NCBI GenBank assembly: GCA_035501615.1
Contig: DATJVY010000062.1
Location: 7,012-71,011 of the forward strand
Length of the DNA: 64,000 bases
Source: RPRB01 sp035501615
Lineage (GTDB): Bacteria > Myxococcota > Myxococcia > Myxococcales > Myxococcaceae
Direction: 5' to 3'
Positions 1 to 8,521 of this stretch are shown in pieces (the stretch's first letter is position 1; each line of letters opens with the position of its first letter). Position numbers and translations under genes: made by a program. The notes below the pieces were generated by a model. The model saw nothing but the letters and a program-made list of their open reading frames with translations. It was not told the origin of the DNA and did not search any database.

Positions 1-566
1 GTGTCCACCGGCCCCGGCTTGATGGTCACCACCGTCACCCCGCTGGCCCGGAGCCGGTGGCCCAGCCCGCTCGCGTAGGCGGTCAGTGCCGCCTTCGCCG
101 AACCGTAGACGTAGTTGTCCGCACGCCCCCGGTCGCCCGCCACGCTGGACAGCACCCCGAGCGTCCCGTGCCCCGCGGCGGCCATCCGCTCCGCCGCCGC
201 CTCCATCAGGGTCGCCGCGCTCACGAAGTTCACGTCCCAGGAGGCCACGGCCCGCCGCGGGTCCTCCTGGGCCGCCCGCTGGTCAGGCAGCACGCCGTGG
301 GCGATCAGCACCACGTCGAGCCCGCCCAGCGCCGCCTCGGCCTCGCCCACCAGTGCCCGGTGCCGCTCGAGCTCGCACAGGTCGGCGCTCCGCTGGAGCA
401 CAACCTCCGCCCCCCGCACCGCAAGGTCCGCGGCCACGGTGGCGAGGTGCTCCCGCGAGCGCGCCACCAGCGCCAGCCGCGCCAAGCTCGCCGCGTACGC
501 CCGCGCGACCGCCTGCGCGATGCCGCTCGTCGCCCCGAGGATCAGGACCCGCCGCGGCGAGCTCAT
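1..566 (-). CDS. SDR family oxidoreductase, DprE2-like (partial, C-terminus off window)
   Basis: Short-chain dehydrogenase/reductase. The ATG at 566 opens with MSSPRRVLILGATSGIAQAV, a Rossmann nucleotide-binding start. The catalytic YxxxK appears as Tyr154 and Lys158 in YVYGSAKAAL. The start codon overlaps the stop of the upstream oxidase (ATGA), so the two are translationally coupled. In mycobacteria the same pair, DprE1 then DprE2, converts decaprenylphosphoryl-ribose to decaprenylphosphoryl-arabinose through a 2-keto intermediate, with DprE2 as the NADH-dependent reductase. The sequence fits that family and the context supports it. The substrate is inferred, and the C-terminal end lies outside the window. 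Confidence 0.85.
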   Translation of the reverse strand, partial: MSSPRRVLILGATSGIAQAVARAYAASLARLALVARSREHLATVAADLAVRGAEVVLQRSADLCELERHRALVGEAEAALGGLDVVLIAHGVLPDQRAAQEDPRRAVASWDVNFVSAATLMEAAAERMAAAGHGTLGVLSSVAGDRGRADNYVYGSAKAALTAYASGLGHRLRASGVTVVTIKPGPVD

Positions 567-1849
567 CCCATCACCCGCGCCCAGAACCGGGAGCGGAACC
601 CCGGATCGACGTGGGCCGAGAACTCGTCCAACCGCGGGAACCCGAGCCGGAAAGTCTCGGCGGACATCCGCGCGTCCTTCGCCGGGTACACCGCCCCGCC
701 GTAGGTGCGGACCACCGCGTCCATCTGCTCGAGACAGGCCAGCGTCCCCTCGCCCCGGTTCGGCACGTCGAGGGCGAGCGTCCAGCCCGGCCGAGGGAAG
801 GAGAGCATCCCCGGCGAGGACAGCGACCCGAACCGCTTCAGCACCGAGAGGAAGGACCCCTGCCCGGTCGTCGAGCTCACCGCGAGCAGCGCCCGCACGC
901 CCTCGATGTCGGGCACCACCGACTGGTGCTGGAAGAAGCCTCGCCGCCCGTAGAGCCGGTTCCAGCCGCCGAGCGCGTCGAGCGGATGGAAGAACTTCCA
1001 CACCGAGGTGCGCGAGCGCCAGCGCGGCAGATGGTCGTAGAGCGCGTTGAACGCGCGCAGGGCCAGGGGCGAGAGCAGGAATCCCGGCGCTTCGCCCGGC
1101 ACGTTCCGGGGAACGGGCCTCCGCGGCGGCCGCCCCGGCCCCTCCACCAGGTTGCCCCGGAAGTAGACGCCGCGCCCCAGCCTGCGTCCCCGCGCCAGTC
1201 CGTCGATCCACGCCACCGTGTAAGCGTGCGTGTCCCGTGACAGCTCGTCGACCGCGTCCGCCTCCTCGAGCGAGCGGAAGCGGATCGCCTCCGTCTTCAC
1301 CCATCCGCCGGGCACACGCTCGAGCTGCAGCTCCACCCAGGTGATGAGCCCGGTCAGCCCCAGGCCCGCGACGGTCGCGTCGAACAGCGCCTCGCCGGGC
1401 CGGAGCGTGTGCACGCTGCCGTCGCTTCGCCGCAGCCCGAGCGCGCGCAGGTGGCGCCCGAAGGAACCGGCGCGGTGGTGGTTCTTGCCGTGGATGTCGT
1501 TCGCCACCGCCCCTCCCAGCGTGACGAACTGGGTCCCGGGCAGCACCGGCGGCAGCCAGCCCCTCGCGAGCACCAGCTCGGTCACTTCCCCCAGCGAGGT
1601 GCCTGCCTCCGCCCGGAGCACGCCGGTGTCGGCGTCGAAGGCGATGAACCGCCGCAGCGACCGGGTGAGCAGCAACGGCCCGTCCGCGTTCAGGCAGCTG
1701 TCCCCGTAGCTGCGGCCCATCCCGTAGGCGAGCACCGGCCCGCCGTTCGGAAGTGGGTCGTCCGCCCACGCGAGCCCGACCGCGGGCTGGTCCCCCCGCG
1801 GATAGCGGCCCCAGCTCTCGGGTCCCGTCGCCTGTCCGGGCTGCTCCAT
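563..1849 (-). CDS. FAD-binding oxidase, DprE1-like (decaprenylphosphoryl-ribose 2'-oxidase family)
   Basis: 428-residue FAD-dependent oxidase of the VAO fold. The N-terminal half carries the FAD-binding loop GTQFVTLGGAVANDIHGKNHH-type (the family has GT.Y/F VT.GGAIA.DIHGKNHH). The C-terminal half has a WNRLYGRRGFFQHQSVVP segment and the conserved active-site lysine in YPAKDAR (Lys391). In DprE1 the residue covalently trapped by benzothiazinones is Cys387 in the GWNICVDFP segment. The matching segment here is GWTLALDVP, with Ala359 in that place. The ATG at 1849 was chosen because the open frame upstream has no family similarity. It is coupled to the DprE2-like gene by an ATGA overlap. An alternative is another sugar-polyol oxidase, but the motif match and the pairing favour DprE1. 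Confidence 0.85.
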   Translation of the reverse strand: MEQPGQATGPESWGRYPRGDQPAVGLAWADDPLPNGGPVLAYGMGRSYGDSCLNADGPLLLTRSLRRFIAFDADTGVLRAEAGTSLGEVTELVLARGWLPPVLPGTQFVTLGGAVANDIHGKNHHRAGSFGRHLRALGLRRSDGSVHTLRPGEALFDATVAGLGLTGLITWVELQLERVPGGWVKTEAIRFRSLEEADAVDELSRDTHAYTVAWIDGLARGRRLGRGVYFRGNLVEGPGRPPRRPVPRNVPGEAPGFLLSPLALRAFNALYDHLPRWRSRTSVWKFFHPLDALGGWNRLYGRRGFFQHQSVVPDIEGVRALLAVSSTTGQGSFLSVLKRFGSLSSPGMLSFPRPGWTLALDVPNRGEGTLACLEQMDAVVRTYGGAVYPAKDARMSAETFRLGFPRLDEFSAHVDPGFRSRFWARVMG

Positions 1850-1997
1850 GCGCCCCGGTGGCGTAGCACGGTCGGCGCCACCCGCCACACGGACAGCGCG
1901 AGGACCGGATCTGCCGCCTTCTGCTCCCTCCTCGTACCCGGGGCGCGCGGTGCGTGCATGGCCAGGGTCACCCGGGCGTGTCAGGCTTGCCCGGTCC

Positions 1998-3308
1998 ATG
2001 GTCCGCCGGCTCGTCCTGCTCCTCGTCGCCGTCGTCCTGCCTTCCACCGTCCTCGCGCAGTCGACCGATCGCGCGCTGCTCGGCGAGCTCGCCAAGGTGA
2101 AGGCGGTCGACGCGCACTCGCATCTCCTGATCAACCGCGTGGAGCCCGCGGGAAAGGCGCTGGTCCAGCCCCGGAACGCCGCCGAGCTTCCCCTGCGCCT
2201 CCGCGGGGTGGGCCCCGAGTGGGCGCGCACCTGGAAGCTGCTCTACAAGGCCAATGTCCCCGACACCTCCGAGAAGCGGATGGCCGAGCTCCAGCAGACC
2301 CGCGAGCTGCTGGTCGAGGACCTGGGCGACGAGTTCTCCGCCCGGATGCTCGACCAGGCCAACATCGAGCTGGCCATCGTCTCCGGCGAGCCGCTCACCG
2401 GGAAGGGGGTCGCCCGCCTTCGCTTCGTCCCCCGCGCCGACGTCTTCCTCCGTCCCTTCGCCCAGGACTCGGCCGAGGCCCTGAAGCCGTTCTTCATCGC
2501 CGCGCGGATGTACACGCTGCCCAAGGGCCTGGACGAGTATCTGGGCAAGGTCGTGACCGGCGCGCTGGAGCGCTGGGTCGCCGACGGCGCGGTGGGCATC
2601 GACGTCGGCGTCTCCGCCTGGCGCAGCCTGGACTTCGACCAGGTGAACGCCGAGATCGCCCGCGCCGCGTACGGACGCCTGGTCATCGGCGGCGAGTTCG
2701 GCGCCAGCCCTGCCGACCTCAAGGCCTTCCAGGACTACACCTTCCGCTATCTCGCTCGCGAGGCAGGACGGGTGGGGCTCGTGGTCCACGTGAAGACCGG
2801 ACTGTCACGCGACGCCACCGGCATCGTCGGCAACGGGAACCCCATCCTCCTCGGCCCGGCGATCGCCGACCCCACGCTCCAGAAGACCCGCTGGCTCCTG
2901 GTGCACGGCGGCTTTCCGTTCGACAAGGAGACCGGCCCGCTCCTGCTCCGGCCAAACGTCTACGCCGACGTGAGCGTGCAGGACCTGGTGCGCTCTCCCA
3001 CCGAGCTGGGCGAGTCGCTGCGCCGCTGGTTCGAGCTCGCTCCCGAGCGGGTCTGCTTCGCCACCGACGCGGCGTCCGATCCGAGCGCGCCACAGCTGCG
3101 CTGGCCGGAGCTCACCTTCCTCGGTGCCGAGACCACGCGGGCGGCGCTCTCCATCGCTCTCTCCCGGATGATCAGCGACGGGCTGATCACCCGGGCCCAG
3201 GCGCTGGAGATCGGCAAGGGCGTCCTGCGCGAGAACGCACTCACGCTGCACGGGCTCGGTCCGCAGCAGCAGTCGGCCCTCGGGTCCGCCGAGCCGGCCG
3301 CCCGCTAG
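1998..3308 (+). CDS. secreted amidohydrolase-family protein
   Basis: 436 residues. A signal peptide (MVRRLVLLLVAVVLPSTVLA, cut before QS) is followed by a metal-dependent TIM-barrel hydrolase of the amidohydrolase-2 type. The metal-binding start is seen in VDAHSHLL (HxH), with a later histidine in LVHGGFPF and an aspartate in CFATDAA near the C-terminus, the usual order in this superfamily. The protein is probably periplasmic. The substrate cannot be read from sequence. It is divergently placed to the DprE1-like gene, with about 150 bp between the two starts. Confidence 0.8.
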   Translation: MVRRLVLLLVAVVLPSTVLAQSTDRALLGELAKVKAVDAHSHLLINRVEPAGKALVQPRNAAELPLRLRGVGPEWARTWKLLYKANVPDTSEKRMAELQQTRELLVEDLGDEFSARMLDQANIELAIVSGEPLTGKGVARLRFVPRADVFLRPFAQDSAEALKPFFIAARMYTLPKGLDEYLGKVVTGALERWVADGAVGIDVGVSAWRSLDFDQVNAEIARAAYGRLVIGGEFGASPADLKAFQDYTFRYLAREAGRVGLVVHVKTGLSRDATGIVGNGNPILLGPAIADPTLQKTRWLLVHGGFPFDKETGPLLLRPNVYADVSVQDLVRSPTELGESLRRWFELAPERVCFATDAASDPSAPQLRWPELTFLGAETTRAALSIALSRMISDGLITRAQALEIGKGVLRENALTLHGLGPQQQSALGSAEPAAR

Positions 3309-3404
3309 ACGCAGCGAACGCCGGTCCGGACTCCAGGCTCGCCCCACCACGCGACATCCGACCGAAGTCGTACGGCGGTCGCCTGCGAGGGGTCCCACGG
3401 ACGC

Positions 3405-6400
3405 TTGCGCCTCCGCCCGAAGCGGAGCAAAGCCCCTCTCGTGGCGTTCGTTCCCGGCATGAAGGTCCGCTACGCCCCCCAGCCGGAGTGGGGGGTGGGC
3501 CACCTGGTCCGCACCCTCGAGGGCGGAGCGGTCGCCGAGGTCCTCTTCCCCGGCCGTGCGCAGCCCACGCTCGTCTCGACCCGCGGCAACGCGCTCGTCG
3601 CGCACCCCTTCGTCCCGGGCGATCGGGTGCGGACCGCGAAGGGCAGGGCGGCCACCATCACCGGGGAGGAGCCCGGCGGACGCGGGCTGCGGCGCTACGT
3701 GCTCCGCTACGAGGACGGCGCCGAAGACGAGCTCCCGGAGTCCGAGGTGCAGGCTCCGGTCCCCGACACCGACCTCCTCTCCAGCCTCCGCGAGGGACGG
3801 GTCGCCGACGCGCGGGCGTTCCTCCTCCGCCGGCAGGGGCTGACCCTGGACGAGGAGCGGCGCAACGATGCCCTGGGCGCGCTCCTCGCCAGCCGGGTGA
3901 TGGTGAAGCCGCATCAGGTCGGCGTGGTGCAGCGGGTGCTCTCCTCCCGGCGGCCGCGCTTCATCCTTGCCGACGAGGTGGGCCTCGGGAAGACCATCGA
4001 GGCGGGGATGATCTTCTCCGCGCTCCGTCTCTCCGGCCTCGCGGCGCGGGTCCTGGTCGTCGCTCCCAGCCACCTCACGGTCCAGTGGCTCGCCGAGCTG
4101 TTCCACAAGTTCCAGCAGCTCTTCACCCTGATGGACGGGGAGCGGCTGACCCGCAGCCGCCGCGAGGAGCCGGACCTCTCGCCCTGGGAGCGCTTCCCCA
4201 GGGTGGTCACGAGCCTCGAGCTTCTCGCCCGCTCACCGGAGGAGATCGCGCAGGCCTCCGCAGCCGGCTGGGACCTGGTCATCGTGGACGAGGCGCACCA
4301 CCTTCGCGCGGAGCGAGCCTTCGCCGCCGTCGAGGCGCTCGCCCAGCGGACCTGGGGGCTCCTGCTGCTCACCGCGACGCCGATGCAGCTCGATCCCGAC
4401 GAGTACCGGGCGCTGCTCACCCTGCTCGATCCGGTGACCGCTCCCGACGCCGCCGCGTTCCGGGCGCGGATCGAACGCCAGGAGGCGCTCTCTCGCACGG
4501 TCCGCGCGCTGCTCGAGGGCAGCGACGCCGAGGCCACCCAGGCGGTCGCTTCGCTGCGGGCGCGCTTCCCCGACGACCGGGAGCTCGGAGCGCTCGCCGA
4601 TCGCGAGGCGCTGCTCGGCCACCTCGCGGAGACCTACAGCCTGTCCGGGGCGCTGATCCGCAACCGCCGCGCGCGGGTGGGCGGCTTCAGCGCCCGCCGG
4701 CTCCATCGCCACGTCGTCGAGCCCCCGGACGCGGAGCTGGTGGCTCGCGACGCGGTTCTCGGCGCCGTGCGCACCGGCTCCATCCGGGGCGCGGCCCTGG
4801 CCGGTCTGCTCCGCCGCCTCGACTCGTCGCCCACGGCCTTCGCCCAGGTGGCGAGCGGCGTCTTGCCCTCACCGCCCTCGCTCCCGGCGCGCGACGCGAA
4901 GTACCAGGCGCTCCGCGCGCTGCTCGCCGACATCTGGGAAGACGAGCCCGAGGCGAAGGTCCTGCTCTTCACCGAGGCGCAGGCGACGCTGGAGAGCCTC
5001 CGCGCGCTCCTCTCCGCCGACGGGATCGAGGCGCTCGGCTACCATGGCGACCTGCCGCTGGTGGAGCGAGACCGCCAGGTGGCCCGGTTCCGCGACCCCG
5101 ATGGTCCACGCCTCCTCATCTGCACCGAGGTGGGCGGCGAAGGGCGCAACTTCCAGTTCGCGCACCACCTCGTGAACTACGATCTGCCCTGGAGCCCGGC
5201 CACGATGGAGCAGCGCATCGGCCGGCTGGACCGCATCGGTCAGACCCAGCCGGTCGACATCCACGTCTTCGACATGCGGGGAACCCTGGCCTCGGACGTG
5301 CTCGCCCTCCTGGCGGACGCGGTGGGGGTCTTCGACGAGACGGTGGGCGGGCTGGACGCCGTCCTGGAAGAGGTCGAGCCCCGCATCCTCGAGCTGGCCC
5401 TGGCCACGCCGCCGGAGCGGGCCGAGTACCGGACCGCGCTGGCTGCGCGGGTCGCCGAGGCACGCACCGCCATCCGGCGAGCCTACGACCCGCTGCTCGA
5501 CGAGCGGAGCTTCGATCGCGAGGCGGTGGAGGCGCTGGTGGAGCGCGCCCGCGTCCGGATGGGAATCGACGCCGTCGAGGACGGCTCGCTGGAGGACGGG
5601 TTGTGGGCCATCGCCCGCGACCTCGACGAGCGACTGGAAGAGGCGGTGACCGAGCTCGCCCGGCGGGTGGGGATCGGCGTCGACACCGACGAGCAGGTCG
5701 ATGCGTTCCAGTGCGCCTTCCACTTCGGCCACGCCCTCAAGGTCGAGGCGCTGCCCGGGCTGCAGCTGGGGGAGGAGCGGACCGTCCTCGGCACGTTCTG
5801 GCGGGACACCGCGGTGGAGCAGGAGGAGATCGACTTCTTCGCCACCGGGCACCCCATCGTCGAGGCGCTGTTCGGCTTCCTGCGGGACGGCCCCTACGGG
5901 CGCAACGGATGCCGGGCCATCCAGCACAGGGGTCCGGCGGCCCGGGGACTGGAGGTGCTGTTCCACGCGGTGCCACCCGAGCCGGAGGACACCTCGCCCG
6001 GAGCCCGGGTCCCGTCGCGCCAGCTTTCACGGGTCGTGGACCGGAGCCTGCTCCGGGTGGCGGTCACCGTCCGTCCCGACGGCACGCCGGGCGTCGAGCC
6101 TCGCCTGCTCGACCTCCTCGCCCGCGAGGAGGGCCGCGTGCTGCAGGGCGATCAGATCCGGGCCGCCTTCCCCGACCTGGGCAAGTTCGTGGATCCGGCC
6201 GTCGCCGAGGCCACCCGGGCAGCGACCGCCCAGCTCCGGGAGCTCCAGACCGAGGCGCGGAGGAAGCTCGAAGAGGAGCGGGACCGCGAGCTCACCCGGA
6301 TGGAGCGAGCGCTCCGCCACCAGGGACTGCCGGGCGCGACGGTCCAGGCGCAGCTCGAGCAGGAGCGGGCCCACCACCGCACGCTGGTCGAGGCGCTCGA

Positions 6401-6452
6401 GGGGATGCGTCTGCAGCTCGACTCGGTCTGCGCGTTCGTCCTCGCTCGCTGA
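3405..6452 (+). CDS. SNF2/RapA-like DEAD-box helicase-translocase
   Basis: 1015 residues. An N-terminal small beta domain is followed by a two-lobed SF2 ATPase. Motif I is DEVGLGKTIEAG (Asp190-Lys196) and motif II is DEAHH (Asp295). Lobe 2 ends with GRLDRIGQ, typical of the RapA/HepA branch of Snf2 proteins. The last 120 residues are Glu/Arg-rich and look like a coiled coil. RapA in E. coli recycles RNA polymerase on DNA; whether this protein does so is inference. The start is a TTG at 3405 with AGGGG upstream; an in-frame GTG at 3441 is an alternative. No methylase or nuclease neighbours are present, so a DISARM or BREX-type defence role has no support here. Confidence 0.88.
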   Translation: MRLRPKRSKAPLVAFVPGMKVRYAPQPEWGVGHLVRTLEGGAVAEVLFPGRAQPTLVSTRGNALVAHPFVPGDRVRTAKGRAATITGEEPGGRGLRRYVLRYEDGAEDELPESEVQAPVPDTDLLSSLREGRVADARAFLLRRQGLTLDEERRNDALGALLASRVMVKPHQVGVVQRVLSSRRPRFILADEVGLGKTIEAGMIFSALRLSGLAARVLVVAPSHLTVQWLAELFHKFQQLFTLMDGERLTRSRREEPDLSPWERFPRVVTSLELLARSPEEIAQASAAGWDLVIVDEAHHLRAERAFAAVEALAQRTWGLLLLTATPMQLDPDEYRALLTLLDPVTAPDAAAFRARIERQEALSRTVRALLEGSDAEATQAVASLRARFPDDRELGALADREALLGHLAETYSLSGALIRNRRARVGGFSARRLHRHVVEPPDAELVARDAVLGAVRTGSIRGAALAGLLRRLDSSPTAFAQVASGVLPSPPSLPARDAKYQALRALLADIWEDEPEAKVLLFTEAQATLESLRALLSADGIEALGYHGDLPLVERDRQVARFRDPDGPRLLICTEVGGEGRNFQFAHHLVNYDLPWSPATMEQRIGRLDRIGQTQPVDIHVFDMRGTLASDVLALLADAVGVFDETVGGLDAVLEEVEPRILELALATPPERAEYRTALAARVAEARTAIRRAYDPLLDERSFDREAVEALVERARVRMGIDAVEDGSLEDGLWAIARDLDERLEEAVTELARRVGIGVDTDEQVDAFQCAFHFGHALKVEALPGLQLGEERTVLGTFWRDTAVEQEEIDFFATGHPIVEALFGFLRDGPYGRNGCRAIQHRGPAARGLEVLFHAVPPEPEDTSPGARVPSRQLSRVVDRSLLRVAVTVRPDGTPGVEPRLLDLLAREEGRVLQGDQIRAAFPDLGKFVDPAVAEATRAATAQLRELQTEARRKLEEERDRELTRMERALRHQGLPGATVQAQLEQERAHHRTLVEALEGMRLQLDSVCAFVLAR

Positions 6453-6455
6453 CGC

Positions 6456-6519
6456 GCAACCTGCAGGTTGCCAAAGGTGTCAAACACCTTCGTGCACCTT
6501 CGTGCAACCGTAGGGTTGC
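6456..6519. repeat. three consecutive short hairpins between convergent genes
   Basis: Between two convergent stop codons lie a perfect 16-bp palindrome GCAACCTGCAGGTTGC (6456-6471), a 7-bp-stem hairpin AAGGTGTCAAACACCTT (6474-6490), a tandem 10-mer CACCTTCGTG (6485-6494 and 6495-6504) and a third hairpin with arms GCAACC and GGTTGC (6504-6509, 6514-6519). The first and third reuse the same 6-mer. No T-tract follows. It may end transcription from both sides or be a remnant of a dispersed repeat family. Confidence 0.6.
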
Positions 6520-6526
6520 GAGTCGC

Positions 6527-7516
6527 TCAGCTCCCGACGGTGAGCACCGCGGATCCCTCGAAGCGCCCCTCCCGGAGCGCCCGCACCGCCTCGTTCGCCC
6601 GCTCCAGCGGGAAGGCCGTCACCTCGGGCACGATGCCGAGCCGCTGCGCCAGCGGGAGGAACTCGCGCCCGTCCTCCCGGGTGAGGTTCGCCACCGAGCG
6701 GATGCTCCGCTCCTCCCAGAGGAGATCGTAGGAGAAGGACGGAATGTCGCTCATGTGGATGCCGGCGCAGACCACGGTCCCGCCGGGGGCCAGCGCCTCC
6801 AGCGCGCGCACCACCAGCTCGCCCACCGAGGCGAACACGATGGCCGCGTCGAGCGGCACCGGCGGTCGCTCGCTCGATCCGCCCGTCCACACCGCGCCTC
6901 GCCCGCGCGCGAACTCCTGGCCGCGCGCATCCCCGTCGCGAGTGAAGGCGAAGAGCTCTCGCCCCTGCGCGACCACCACCTGCGCAAGCAGGTGCGCGGA
7001 GGATCCGAACCCGTAGAAGCCGATCCGCGGTGCCTCACCGGCGAGCCGGAGCGCCCGGTAGCCGATGAGCCCCGCACAGAGGAGCGGCGCGGTGTGGAGG
7101 TCGTCGAGCCTCGCGGGGAGGGGGAAGCAGAAGCGGGCGTCCGCGACCACCTGTTCGGCGTATCCGCCGTCGATCGTGTAGCCGGTGAAGCCGGCAGCCA
7201 CGCAGAGGTTCTCCCGGCCCGAGCGACAGTAGCGGCAGGTTCCGTCCGTCCACCCGAGCCAGGGGATGCCCACCCGCTCGCCAAGGGACAGCGAGGTCAC
7301 CCCAGGGCCGCGCTCCACGACCGTGCCGACGATCTGGTGCCCGAGCACGAGCGGCAGCTTCGGGTGGGTGAGCTCTCCATCGAGGACGTGCAGGTCGGTC
7401 CGGCAGACTCCGCACGCGCTCACCCGGACACGCACCTGGTCCGGTCCGGGAGCCGGAGCCTCCACCGTCCGGAGGACCAGCGGGCTCCGGGGCTTCTCGA
7501 GCACCTGCGCGCGCAT
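6527..7516 (-). CDS. zinc-dependent alcohol dehydrogenase family protein
   Basis: 329-residue medium-chain dehydrogenase. The GroES-like N-terminal domain carries the catalytic zinc ligands in GVCRTDLH (Cys38) and GHQ (His60). The structural-zinc loop reads DGTCRYCRSGRENLC: three of the usual four cysteines are present and the first is replaced by Asp. The Rossmann half has GFYGFGSSAH. Length and motif order match AdhP-like enzymes using NAD(P) to oxidise alcohols or reduce aldehydes in the cytoplasm; the substrate is unknown. It is convergent with the RapA-like gene and appears monocistronic. Confidence 0.88.
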   Translation of the reverse strand: MRAQVLEKPRSPLVLRTVEAPAPGPDQVRVRVSACGVCRTDLHVLDGELTHPKLPLVLGHQIVGTVVERGPGVTSLSLGERVGIPWLGWTDGTCRYCRSGRENLCVAAGFTGYTIDGGYAEQVVADARFCFPLPARLDDLHTAPLLCAGLIGYRALRLAGEAPRIGFYGFGSSAHLLAQVVVAQGRELFAFTRDGDARGQEFARGRGAVWTGGSSERPPVPLDAAIVFASVGELVVRALEALAPGGTVVCAGIHMSDIPSFSYDLLWEERSIRSVANLTREDGREFLPLAQRLGIVPEVTAFPLERANEAVRALREGRFEGSAVLTVGS

Positions 7517-7815
7517 CCGTCGAGCATGGCCCCGACGCAGCTCCCGGGAAAGCGCGGACCGAGGTCGAACGTCCGACCGTGAGCCATACCCGCCGCTCGC
7601 GCGTCGGCCCCGGAGGCGGGCGCTGCGCGGTCGGACCAGCTGCGAGGGGGTTGCAGACGCCTGGCGGTGGTTGACCCGGAACGGAATCCAGCGGCGTGGA
7701 ACCCGGCCCGAGGGCCGTCGCGCAGTCGCTTGCGGCCCCTCGGCGAGGGGTCCACTGTGCCGCGACCGGCCCGGAGCACACCGTCCCGGGACCGGCCCGT
7801 CGAAGGAGTCGAATC

Positions 7816-8109
7816 ATGCCGACCTACGTGACGTTGGTCCGCTACACCGACCAGGGCATCCGGAACATGAAGGAGAGCCCTGCCCGGCTGGAGGCGGCGA
7901 AGAAGGCGTTCCAGGCCGCGGGCGCCGAGGTCAAGTCGTTCTACCTCGCCATGGGGAACTGCGACGCCGTGCTGATCAGCGAGGCCCCCAACGACGAGAC
8001 TGCCACCCGGATCGCCCTGAGCATCGGTGGGCTGGGCAACGTGCGCACCGAGTCGATGCGGGTCTTCACCGAGGCCGAGTACCGGAAGATCATCTCGTCG
8101 CTGCCCTGA
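7816..8109 (+). CDS. GYD domain-containing protein
   Basis: 97 residues starting MPTYVTLVRYTDQGIRNMKE, which is the characteristic opening of GYD-domain proteins, small ferredoxin-like-fold proteins of unknown role. The start is an ATG preceded by GAAGGAG, six bases upstream. It fills almost the whole family length. The 300 bp upstream (7517-7815) hold no convincing gene. No partner gene indicates a function. Confidence 0.85.
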   Translation: MPTYVTLVRYTDQGIRNMKESPARLEAAKKAFQAAGAEVKSFYLAMGNCDAVLISEAPNDETATRIALSIGGLGNVRTESMRVFTEAEYRKIISSLP

Positions 8110-8138
8110 CCCGGGGCCAGCAAGGTACGCTCACCACG

Positions 8139-8384
8139 ATGGCCACCGAGGACGAGCTGCGAGCGGAGCTGGACCGTCTGAAGGCGGAGAACGAGGCACT
8201 CCGGAACAAACGTTCCGGCGCAGTCTCGATGAAGGTGAGCGAGAAGGGCGGCCTCTCGGTCTACGGCCTGGGCCGCTTTCCGGTGACCCTCTACCAGGAG
8301 CAGTGGCTGAAGCTCCTGGACATGGCCGAGGACATCCGCGCCTTCATCCGTGCCCACCAGGGCGAGCTGAAGAAACGCAGTTGA
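8139..8384 (+). CDS. small hypothetical protein with N-terminal coiled coil
   Basis: 81 residues. The first 25 are a heptad-like Glu/Leu/Arg helix (ELRAELDRLKAENEALR) likely to form a coiled coil. The rest (GGLSVYGLGRFPVTLYQEQW) is a compact conserved-looking domain followed by a charged helix. It lies 29 bases after the GYD gene in the same direction, so co-transcription is likely. The pattern resembles short conserved proteins seen in Actinobacteria and Myxococcota, but I recognise no function. Third-position GC fits coding. Confidence 0.75.
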   Translation: MATEDELRAELDRLKAENEALRNKRSGAVSMKVSEKGGLSVYGLGRFPVTLYQEQWLKLLDMAEDIRAFIRAHQGELKKRS

Positions 8385-8521
8385 AAGCGACAGGGTAGGC
8401 GCGGGGCTCGTCCCTCCGCGCGGACCGTCGGATCGCCGGCCCGTTTGCCCCCTGGCCGAGGGGGGCGCTAGAAGACACTCGCGGCGTCTGGAGGGGAGCA
8501 GGACGCGACCGGAGGTGCGCC

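Noticed and set aside
3405..6452. Helicase as part of a phage defence island
   Set aside because: None of the usual DISARM, BREX or restriction partners flank it, and its motifs fit the RapA-like branch of Snf2 proteins.
1409..7582. A 2057-codon open plus-strand frame spanning several genes
   Set aside because: It runs antisense to the DprE1-like and dehydrogenase genes and out of frame with the amidohydrolase and helicase genes, is Arg/Pro-rich and has no family resemblance; it is open because stop codons are rare in such GC-rich DNA.
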